Positions 53,146 through 61,376 of a stretch of DNA of 64,000 nt are shown here, piece after piece. Both the position numbers and the translations under genes were made by a program. The stretch comes from Nitzschia sp. pyKryTriq1. Taxonomy: Eukaryota; Bacillariophyta; Bacillariophyceae; Bacillariales; Bacillariaceae. A model generated the notes under the pieces. The model saw only the letters and a program-made list of their open reading frames with translations, was not told where the DNA came from and made no database searches. How positions within the stretch are numbered: the stretch's first letter is position 1; every line of letters starts with the position of its first letter. The stretch is taken from assembly GCA_956465555.1 (NCBI GenBank), contig OY101115.1:1116001-1180000 (forward strand). The letters are read 5' to 3'.

Positions 53146-55428
53146 ATGCAAAACGACCCAGGCGATGGGCCTCCCCCCCCAGCCGATGATGTTGGTGCCG
53201 GTATGAATGGGGACGGTGAAAGAAATAACATGTCAGACCCAACAGCGCCCTGCTCCCTCCCGTTGGAGGACGGGAGCTTGATGCACCTGTACGAAAGTCG
53301 ACTGCGCAGGCTTCGTGATTACGAGTCGACGGTGCTCTCTCCGTATGGTAATGAATCTCAAATCGATGCCCCATCTTCGCGTCTAGCAAGTAGTAGTGTG
53401 GGTCGACGCCGAAACCATGGGCCACACCTATCAGGGTACGAGTCCTCGTCCCCGCTCGGAGTTTCTCCGATGATTGCGCCCCAAGACCCGCCCTCGGTTA
53501 TTGATGTAGATGGCGACGAACGCACAGTGGACGCGATGGACGACCTTACACTGTCTACTGGGGTCAATTCCCACATGGAGACTTTCTCTCATTTCTCAAA
53601 CGAGAAGGGCGGGCTTGCAGCTGCGCCCAGGGGTCTTGACGACACCGAGGATGTGGTCTCCGAAATCGACGAGCTAGAGGAAGACGATGGGGATACTGGA
53701 TCCCACGGCCTTGAGATCTCTTCGAATGTCTCTTCCTCGTCAGGTGATTTGGAGACGCCGGAAGAGCGTGCAAAACCTGAGACAGCAACGAGGGACACGG
53801 ACGGTTGCATGTACTCGTATGCAGCCTCTCCGGACTCCAAGTTCGAAAAATATTCAGTGCTAGTTGAGCAAGATAACGACGATCGAGCTGTTGAAATTGC
53901 TTTATATTCGGCAGCTCGGCCTCACATGAGAGGCTTTCACTTCGCGTGGATGGCGTTCTTTGTGGCCTTTTTCACCTGGTTTGCCATGACTCCGCTGTTG
54001 AGTGAAGTGGCAGTCTCTCTCGGGCTAAATCGAGAAGAGATTTGGACCTCAAGCGTTTTAGCCGTCGCAGGCTCCGCTGTCACTCGAGTTCTTATCGGCC
54101 CGATCAATGACATCTACGGGGCCCGTTGGACTATGGCTGCGACTCTCATTTTCAGTGCTATCCCTACCGCGATTTCTGGATTAGCAGTCCAGAACGCCGC
54201 GTCTCTCTATATCATCAGATTATTGATTGGCGTTGCAGGATCAGCATTCGTCACATGCCAATTCTGGTCAACTACCCTGTTCACTGCTGAGGTTGCCGGC
54301 ACCGCAAACTCTCTTGCAGCGGGATGGGGCAATCTTGGCGGTGGCGTGGCCCAGGTAGTAATGGGTTCCCTCGTTTTCCCCCTTCTAAAGCTCATGTACG
54401 GCGGAACAGGATACGGCACCGCAAATCATGGATACATCGATGACGACGATGCAGTACCGCCTTATGATCGAGCCTCTGATCTGGCTTGGCGCACGGCCAT
54501 GCTACTTCCTGCTTTCATGTGCGCCTACATGGCTTATGCCTGTTTGCGATACAGCGATGACAGCCCGAAAGGGAATTTCAGGGAACGAAAGGCGAATGGA
54601 TTTATGCACGTGGAGACAGCACAAGGCGCTATCCTCCGTTCTTGTTGCAAATGGAACACGTGGTTGCTGTTTATTCAGTATGGGTGCTGCTTTGGCGTCG
54701 AAATCACCATGACCAACGCAGCTGCTCTATATTTCCAAGAAGAATTCGGACAAACAACGGAGAGTGCAGCTGCCATTGCTTCCGTATTTGGTTGGATGAA
54801 TCTTTTTGCGCGTGGGATTGGGGGTTTCTGCTCTGATATGACTAGCGCGTCGCATGGCATGCGAGGTCGGCTCTGGTGCCAATTTCTGCTCTTGATAGCA
54901 GAGGGAGGTCTAGTCTGCCTCTTTTCTACCACGCATACCCTCGCCACTGCGATAGTAGTGATGGTGATCTTCAGCATTTTTGTTCAAGCAGCTGAAGGAT
55001 CTACTTTTGCTATTGTTCCCTACATTGATTGCGGAGTTACCGGCTCTGTCTCAGGTGTAGTCGGAGCTGGCGGAAACGTTGGTGGCGTCATTTTTTCTCT
55101 TCTCTTTCGAGCGACTGATGACCGCAGTGCCTTTTTGATAATGGGCTTTCTCGTCATGGCAAGTTCCCTGCTCACCGCTCTGATTTCAATCACTGGGCAC
55201 CGCTCTCTTCTCCTAGGAGAAGACTCCTTGGATGTTCTGGAGCGACGAGATTTCCTTGTGGAACAGTTCGGTACACTTCCAAACGTGGAAATCCACACAC
55301 CTACCAATGAGGCCAGTGCTTCCCGTCAGACCGTTTTACGTGATCATGTGTCTCACTTTGTATCAGGCGCAGAGACGATTCCCGCAGAAGATGATCCTTC
55401 TGCACCATCCGAGGGTGACAACTGCTAA
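53146..55428 (+). CDS. NRT2: NRT2-family nitrate/nitrite transporter with long acidic N-terminal extension
   Basis: A single exon of 760 residues. The MFS core begins at about residue 262 (RGFHFAWMAFFVAFFTWFAMTPL) and has twelve hydrophobic helices. Both nitrate-signature motifs are present: AAGWGNLGGGVAQ (after helix 5) and GAGGNVGGVIFSLLF (after helix 11). GPINDIYGARWTM is the MFS loop 2-3 motif. NRT2 proteins are high-affinity plasma-membrane nitrate/H+ symporters. Typical NRT2 is about 500-550 residues. The extra 260 N-terminal residues are acidic and Ser-rich (LEEDDGDTGSHG, SSNVSSSSGDLE), with no domain I know; regulation by phosphorylation is a guess. The ATG at 53146 is followed at once by other hydrophilic sequence; a start at 53203 or later is also possible. 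Confidence 0.88.
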   Translation: MQNDPGDGPPPPADDVGAGMNGDGERNNMSDPTAPCSLPLEDGSLMHLYESRLRRLRDYESTVLSPYGNESQIDAPSSRLASSSVGRRRNHGPHLSGYESSSPLGVSPMIAPQDPPSVIDVDGDERTVDAMDDLTLSTGVNSHMETFSHFSNEKGGLAAAPRGLDDTEDVVSEIDELEEDDGDTGSHGLEISSNVSSSSGDLETPEERAKPETATRDTDGCMYSYAASPDSKFEKYSVLVEQDNDDRAVEIALYSAARPHMRGFHFAWMAFFVAFFTWFAMTPLLSEVAVSLGLNREEIWTSSVLAVAGSAVTRVLIGPINDIYGARWTMAATLIFSAIPTAISGLAVQNAASLYIIRLLIGVAGSAFVTCQFWSTTLFTAEVAGTANSLAAGWGNLGGGVAQVVMGSLVFPLLKLMYGGTGYGTANHGYIDDDDAVPPYDRASDLAWRTAMLLPAFMCAYMAYACLRYSDDSPKGNFRERKANGFMHVETAQGAILRSCCKWNTWLLFIQYGCCFGVEITMTNAAALYFQEEFGQTTESAAAIASVFGWMNLFARGIGGFCSDMTSASHGMRGRLWCQFLLLIAEGGLVCLFSTTHTLATAIVVMVIFSIFVQAAEGSTFAIVPYIDCGVTGSVSGVVGAGGNVGGVIFSLLFRATDDRSAFLIMGFLVMASSLLTALISITGHRSLLLGEDSLDVLERRDFLVEQFGTLPNVEIHTPTNEASASRQTVLRDHVSHFVSGAETIPAEDDPSAPSEGDNC

Positions 55429-56530
55429 CACCCTCCTCAATTTTGAAGATATCTCACATTTTTGTTCATACTACATTTGCATATTAATATCGATAGCACA
55501 TCACTACTACATAGTATACTGTTCAATGCATTACTTGTTTACTCCTTCTATCCAGTAGCCTCTCACTAATGCTGAGCGACAAGGCAAGCTACTAGAGTCC
55601 GACAACGAGAATTTTCCACTGCGGTCAGAAGGATGGCCAGCATACTCGTGATGATACTTCTTTTGCGTTCTACATCTGCCGTGTGCTCGCCGGCGTGGAG
55701 TACAGCTTTTTTCTTACTTTTCTACTCTAGAGAAAGTTGCTCCTTGTTGGAGTAGAGCACAGTAAGCCGTGGTGGTTCATGTACCTGTATTTTGTAGTCT
55801 CCTCCTCTCGTCTACCAGTACGGGTAGAGTAGCAACTATTAGTAGGCGGAGAGAGGACGGCTTCTTCTTCGTCGTCGGTCGAGGAGGCGAGCACAATTTT
55901 CATGTGGTGGGACTGGTGGTATTAAGCCAACTTGCCCGTTTCTGCTTTGATACTACTCTAGCTACTAGTAGCTATAAATCAACTCTTCCAAGTCTTGTTT
56001 CAACTACCTTGTACTAAAGAGATACTCTACTAGTAGAGTAGCTGAGAGAGCAGGAGTTTCTCCGTAGTAGTAGTTTTACCGGCGAATGGTGCATCACAAC
56101 AAGTACTGGGTACCGGTAGTAGCAACCAAAAATTTGCTTGTTCGGGGCGGGAACGAGCAGATCCACGAACCGGCAACAATAATAGTGGGGGCAGACTGTA
56201 ATTATTATTTTTCATTCCGGCGAGTGTCACACGTCATCAAATATACGGTAACGTATACGAATATATCGCAATTTTTGTTTGTTTAATGAAATCTGACCCG
56301 GGACTCCTAAATACTGCCACCCCGAACACGAGCAACTCACCGTTGCTCAGCCGAATTTTGTTCGGTTCAGCGGTTCAGCAACGGTTTTGGCAAAGTAACA
56401 TGGCGAGGCGGGAAAGGCGTGTGGGAAGCGTAAGATCACGAAAAAATGATGGGCACACCCCACACAGCCCACAGTTCATCCGTCCTTCAGCCAAATCCTC
56501 TGACTGCTCATTTCCCTCCGCCCCACGATT
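55429..56530. other. Intergenic with CTACTAGTAG sequence
   Basis: No gene is seen. CTACTCTAGCTACTAGTAGC near 55953 and GATACTCTACTAGTAGAGTAGC at 56020-56041 are palindromic. The last 200 bp before 56531 is AC-rich and probably leader of the cyclin gene. Confidence 0.5.
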
Positions 56531-57649
56531 ATGCTAAACGATTGCAAGATGGTTTCTCTAGTTGGATCTGAGTCGCCAAGACAATCTTCGGGGCGTGCTC
56601 AAAATGTGGACGAGGATATGGCATTCGATCAACTCATGCAGATGCTTGTGGTGGAACGCTCATACGAGATTCCTCACATCCCTTGCCGTGGCTCACCTGA
56701 CGATCCAGATCGCCTACCATACGGAGAATGGAGGCGGAAAATCTGCCAATGGGCCTTCAAGGTTGTGGATCACTTTCGTCTGGACCGCGAAGTTGTGTCC
56801 TGTGCTCTCAATATCTTCGATCGGTATCTGGCTGCCAAGCCGGTATCTGCGAGCTTTGGAGACTCCTGCCCGTGTCCGTCGTGTCAAAGAAGTATCGACA
56901 GCCGATGCTTTCAGCTCACAGCTATGACTTCTTTATATCTTGCGATGAAAGTGCACTCTGACAACAGCGACGAGAGCATCTCGCCGTACCGAAGACTGCG
57001 ACTTACTTCGTTCGTCGAGCTATCTCGTGGGCAGTTCTGTGCCGAGGATATCACTGCGATGGAATCCAAGATTCTGACTGAGTTGAAATGGAAGGTTCAT
57101 CCTCCTACACCGATGACAGCAGTTTCGTACCTTCTTCGGCTGATGCCACCACACAACTATTTGCCCTTTGCATCGCGAAAGAGTTACGATCTCGTTCTCC
57201 ATGTTCTGCACGAACTCGCTCGATACCTGACCGAGCTTTCGGTGTGTCTGGGCAGTGTGTGTACTACGAACTCTGCCTCTGAAGTTGCTTATGCAGCAAT
57301 TCTAGTGTCAATGGACTTGCTGACGCACTCGGCGCTGCCGTACGATGTCCGCGACACGTTCAAAGATACCGTCGTGACCTCGTCCACCTCTTCAGGTGGA
57401 ACAATTCTCAACCCGAATGTCGAATCAATTCGAATCTTGCAGGAGCAACTACGGAACTCCTTTTGGCCTGAGATGCTCATGGATGACTGCGAAAACGCCG
57501 ACACTGGTCACCCCATTTCCATGGCCCGCGATTTTGGCTTGCTCGACATTGCCTCGATTTCCAACTCTCCGTCGTCGAAGTCTCGGAGCAGTAGCACAAG
57601 CAAAGGCTGGGAGGCATCTCCAGTCTGTGTTTCACGAGGGGCACTATAG
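56531..57649 (+). CDS. Cyclin, diatom-specific type
   Basis: A single exon of 372 residues. The cyclin box starts at about residue 60: EWRRKICQWAFKVVDHFRLDREVVSCALNIFDRYLA matches the cyclin N-domain (R of helix 1 and the KxxE-type salt bridge) in part, with helix 2 LNIFDRYL. FQLTAMTSLYLAMKVHS and MESKILTELKWKVHPPTPMTAVSYLLRL are the later N-lobe helices. The second lobe is weaker. A Cys-rich insert (CPCPSCQRSIDSRC) within the box and the Ser-rich tail are typical of the expanded diatom-specific (dsCYC) cyclins, which respond to nutrients and light at cell-cycle entry. The partner CDK cannot be told. The start could also be the second in-frame Met at 56549. Confidence 0.82.
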   Translation: MLNDCKMVSLVGSESPRQSSGRAQNVDEDMAFDQLMQMLVVERSYEIPHIPCRGSPDDPDRLPYGEWRRKICQWAFKVVDHFRLDREVVSCALNIFDRYLAAKPVSASFGDSCPCPSCQRSIDSRCFQLTAMTSLYLAMKVHSDNSDESISPYRRLRLTSFVELSRGQFCAEDITAMESKILTELKWKVHPPTPMTAVSYLLRLMPPHNYLPFASRKSYDLVLHVLHELARYLTELSVCLGSVCTTNSASEVAYAAILVSMDLLTHSALPYDVRDTFKDTVVTSSTSSGGTILNPNVESIRILQEQLRNSFWPEMLMDDCENADTGHPISMARDFGLLDIASISNSPSSKSRSSSTSKGWEASPVCVSRGAL

Positions 57650-58917
57650 ATCCCCCTACGTACATACATCCGCTGAGCTATATTTCAGCTTCTAACTCTC
57701 CTTACATCCTAAACAGCTATTCTTTTGTATTCATAACATCAACAATAAACTTCTTAGATTCTAGAACGGTATTATATCAATATGATCAACACTTTCTAGC
57801 CCTACTATTAGAGAAAATAGTACCCAGCTGGTAGTCTCTCTTTCTACTACAATAGCTACTAGACCCAACCACTGAATCAAAGTCCTCGCACCCATGCGTT
57901 TGCTGTACTCTCTAGTTTCTCCTAGAGATCAGATGCTAGAAACTCAACATTCTAAAAAAGTTCTGATAAGAAATTGGAGAATGATATTTTTCATCGACGA
58001 AAAGCTGTCATGCAACGGATACCCAAAAAGATCTTCATCCGATGATGTATAAGCTGAACGGAAATAATGAAAGCCGATCGTTTGGCATGGTCGACAACGG
58101 AAATAAATTACAATGGGATCTATCGACAATTTATCCGTTCCATCTATGGCGAGCTCGCAAAAAAGGTGAGCGTGTGAGTCCAATAAGTCATTCCTCTGTT
58201 TAGTGCACTTCCAGCTTCCAGTAAGTCTCGGCCCAGTGGCTGATTAGAGCGAGCGAGGCTGGAGATTAGCGAGGACATACCACCGGTAGATACAGGTACG
58301 AGTATTCGCCGCGCGCGGGTCAATTTTTGGACCCCTGCCACCGACCGATACCAAGCCGACACCCGCGCTGGTACATACGTACCAGTACCGGTACCGGTAT
58401 GTACCTCGTAAATTCGTCTACCGGCACCGGTAGTACAGTACCTGGTACCAGTACATACTGGGTTGTAGCGGTAGCTCCGCTGGGGGATGAAGAATGAATG
58501 ATGACAAACGCCACTTACGTCATAGCCGAGCCGAGCCGAGCGGCGCGCAGACGACCGTCGCTCCGCGCGAGAGGAGAGCGCGAAGATTATTCGAGATCCT
58601 TGCTGGAATACCGCGGGAGCCCCTCAATGCCACCTTTTTGTAGCCGGCCCGGTCCTGTTCAAACCAACTCGTCCTGGCCTACTCCGACTAAACAGTGGTA
58701 CTCCGACCGTCCGGCACACTCACCAATCAGGAATTAGGAATCAGAAAATTCAATAGAAAAATCAGATAATTCCCAAAATTCCGCTTTCGAATTTCCAAGC
58801 AACAACATCCAACCATTGCGCCCCGCAAGTTTTGTGTTTATTTTGTGTTCATTCTCTGCATCACTCTCACATCACATCATCTCTACATTACTCCATCAAA
58901 CACACCTCACCATTATC
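57650..58917. other. Intergenic, TACCGGTACC-rich
   Basis: No supported gene. GTACGTACCAGTACCGGTACCGGTATGTACC lies near 58371-58405 and TACCTGGTACCAGTACATACTGG near 58440. GCCGAGCCGAGCCGAGCGGCGCGC is at 58523-58546. The last 100 bp (CATCACATCATCTC) is probably leader of the gene at 58918. Confidence 0.5.
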
Positions 58918-59367
58918 ATGTCAACCTATGACGAGCTCCTTTCATCACTGGATGAGGAGAATACTTGGAGGGCTGATGGTATTTTCCTTGACCTCCATGA
59001 GGACCTGACATCAACAGCTACAGTCAGGTATGATGTCGCGTCGACCATTGTTGATTCTGCGTCTAAGTCTGACCGTGTAAGTACTGCACTCAGACTGTTC
59101 GATTTCGAATTCGAATTCGAAAAATAGTATTTTCTCTCGAAAGTTCGAATTTCCCTTACGTTTTTTACCCCGATGTAGGAACAACACAAGCTCTGGTTTC
59201 CCCCCCAATACAACGAGGATAGCGCTTCCGTTAGAGAACTAGTTGTTGCCCTCTGCGCCAAGGCATGCATCCCTGTGGGCTTTTCTCTTGTAACGAGGAC
59301 TGTTGAAAAGCAAGGTGCCTTTAGGAAAAGTAGACTTATTTGCAGCAGGGGGTTTCTGCTACGAGAG
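58918..59367 (+). CDS. Unresolved gene fragment, two exons
   Basis: Exon 1 58918-59076 (53 codons) and exon 2 59179-59367 (63 codons) join in phase by GTAAGT/TAG. The product starts MSTYDELLSSLDEENTWRAD and includes LWFPPQYNEDSASVRELV and KQGAFRKSRLICSRGFLLRE. I recognise no family. The piece stops at a good donor (GAG|GTAAGC), but no third plus-strand exon is clear; beyond it the sequence turns to antisense low-complexity coding-like DNA. It could be the 5' part of a transposon-borne gene or a host gene whose 3' part was displaced. Confidence 0.4.
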
Positions 59368-59665
59368 GTAAGCACTTCGGAAATATGAACTAGAATTAGA
59401 ATTCGAATTCAAGCCTGCAGTAAAGACGCACACACTAGTCGAGAACTTACTTTGGCTGATTTCTTCTTCTTGTTCTTTGACTTCTTCTTGCTCTTGGGCA
59501 CTTCTTCTTCTTCCTCATCATCATCATCATCATCGTCGTCGTCATCACTATCATCATCACTCTCCTCGTCACCATCATCATCACTATCAGAATCGGTTTT
59601 TTTACCTAAAGTGAAAAGTAATAATTAGAAAATTCGAATTCGAATTCGAAATCGAATTCGCAGGA
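59090..59665. repeat. Three GAATTCGAATTC islands
   Basis: Short palindromic islands of TTCGAATTCGAATTCGAA lie at about 59100-59122, 59393-59410 and 59632-59662. Each falls in an intron or just beyond an exon of the two opposed gene fragments here. They are absent from the rest of the window. Confidence 0.75.
59409..59605 (-). CDS. Candidate minus-strand acidic/Lys-rich exon pair
   Basis: A minus-strand segment bounded by splice-like sites (acceptor CTTTAG at 59606, donor GTAAGT at 59450) encodes an Asp/Glu tract followed by KSKKKSKNKKKKSAK, and a further short exon (59414-59409) would add one codon and a stop. Phases agree between these two. The upstream exon that should supply the start was not found. 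It may be part of a nuclear or nucleolar acidic protein, or simple sequence only. Confidence 0.22.
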
Positions 59666-59947
59666 ACGGCAGTAGAGACACAACACGAACAACTTACCTT
59701 TACCTTATCCAACATCAAATTAGTGTTGAGTTTAGGCTTGATTACCAGCCTTGCCTTACTAGGGACAGCTACAGTACAAATAATAAATAAAGCGAAGGTC
59801 ATCAAACAGCAAGATGCAAGATTTCTTTCCTTGCGCGAGGGGCATTTCGCAGTTTCGCATCTCAAGCATCTACGAGTAGACTACGAAGTATCTACTACTA
59901 CCAATAGACATCATCACTCAACAAGTCAATATTTTTTCATAATCAAG

Positions 59948-61267
59948 ATGTTAACCAGTTTCGGGCGATCGTGTGAGTCTTCGATGCTAAGACGTATCGG
60001 GAAAGCTAGCAGGGTCAATCTGGCATTTTCCCAGCAGCCCCAGCCCAAGCTATTGTTTACCATATCCTCGGCTCAGCGACATTTTGTTGCCTTTGGAGCG
60101 AGACGTATTATTCAAAAAGAAGGTGGGCAAGGCTTGCAGGCAAGAACTGTCTCGAACGCGAGGAGCTCATCGCAAACATGGAAACGGGTTGCCTTGGTGA
60201 TCAAAGTGACAAGAATTCCCATTCTGCTTACTGCAATTTACACGCTAGGATATCAAAATGGTGTGGTCGAGACGGTGCGGAACCCATTGAAGATTCAACA
60301 GGGAACTTTTGAAGAAATTTGTGCATCATTCGGTGTTACTCATGGTAATCAAGTGTCGATTGTTGCCGAAAAGTCAAAGGATCCTAGATTGACGAGAATC
60401 GGTTGGATGAGGGGCTACGAGGAAGGGACGCAAGATAAGAGGGCAGCAAAGGTGGCTGATGTTGGACGTGAAATTATTAGGGCAGCGAGACAATACACCA
60501 GAATGCAGCTTGGTGAAGCAACTCGTCTGGCTCGAGAGGCGCTTAAATCAGAAGAAGAATCACTCTCCAAGGTTGATTTCATTCGTAAATTGAACGATAA
60601 TGAAGAAGTCAAGCAGTGGACGAACGCTTTGGAACGAATCGAAGGCTTCTCAGTCGACGGCATTCAAAACTGGCAGTACGTTGTGGTTGACACAAAAATC
60701 CCTAATGCATTTGTCAGCGAGATGCTGCCACAACGATTCTTTGTGACGACGGGTCTGTTTGAACAGTTTGTGAGCAATGATGATGAGCTCGCAATGATCC
60801 TTGGTCACGAAATTTCCCACTTGATATTGGGGCATAACTCCAAGAGCAACGTCGTTGAATTTCTCTTTCGTGGGCTGGAAATCACATTGCTCATGTTGGA
60901 CCCGACCGAAGGGATGTTTAGTCTCATGGTTGCTAGCTTTCTTGGGAGTTCGAGAGAGGCCATTGTCGCTGCTCACTCGCGTTCCAATGAAACTGAAGCA
61001 GACGAACTTGGATGCCAACTGGCTGCCATGGCATGCTTCGACACACGGAGGGGATCAAAGGTCTTTCTGAAAATGCATCAGTTCGATGAATCTCAGGGAG
61101 GTTCCAGGAACGATCTCATGTCTAGCCACCCGGCTTCAGAGGGTCGATACGAATTCGTTAAACAACTCTCAGAGGACGAAAATCTGAGCAAATATTCGTA
61201 CTGCAATACACTGGGAAAGCGCTTACGACGGGCCTTAACAATCGCATCCCGGTCCAAGGATGACTAG
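59948..61267 (+). CDS. Mitochondrial M48 metalloprotease, OMA1-like
   Basis: A single exon of 439 residues from the ATG at 59948. A basic mitochondrial presequence (SFGRSCESSMLRRIGKASR) is followed by a hydrophobic helix (VTRIPILLTAIYTLGYQNG). The peptidase domain has VVVDTKIPNAFVSEMLPQRFFVTTG, the zinc site HEISHLILGH (near residue 288) and the third-ligand glutamate in SNETEADELGCQLA. A last motif FLKMH...SSHPASEGR is the usual substrate-site region. This order and the single N-terminal helix match OMA1, which cleaves OPA1 and other inner-membrane proteins under stress. The gene converges on the importin gene, 109 bp apart. Confidence 0.9.
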   Translation: MLTSFGRSCESSMLRRIGKASRVNLAFSQQPQPKLLFTISSAQRHFVAFGARRIIQKEGGQGLQARTVSNARSSSQTWKRVALVIKVTRIPILLTAIYTLGYQNGVVETVRNPLKIQQGTFEEICASFGVTHGNQVSIVAEKSKDPRLTRIGWMRGYEEGTQDKRAAKVADVGREIIRAARQYTRMQLGEATRLAREALKSEEESLSKVDFIRKLNDNEEVKQWTNALERIEGFSVDGIQNWQYVVVDTKIPNAFVSEMLPQRFFVTTGLFEQFVSNDDELAMILGHEISHLILGHNSKSNVVEFLFRGLEITLLMLDPTEGMFSLMVASFLGSSREAIVAAHSRSNETEADELGCQLAAMACFDTRRGSKVFLKMHQFDESQGGSRNDLMSSHPASEGRYEFVKQLSEDENLSKYSYCNTLGKRLRRALTIASRSKDD

Positions 61268-61376
61268 AGATCCAGTATCCAGATGACATTTTAACTAGCA
61301 TGGTGCTGAATAAACTACCAGATACCCAGACTAGTAGTAGTATAGTTCCAAATTACTTTAGTCTCCTCTTCGGATT

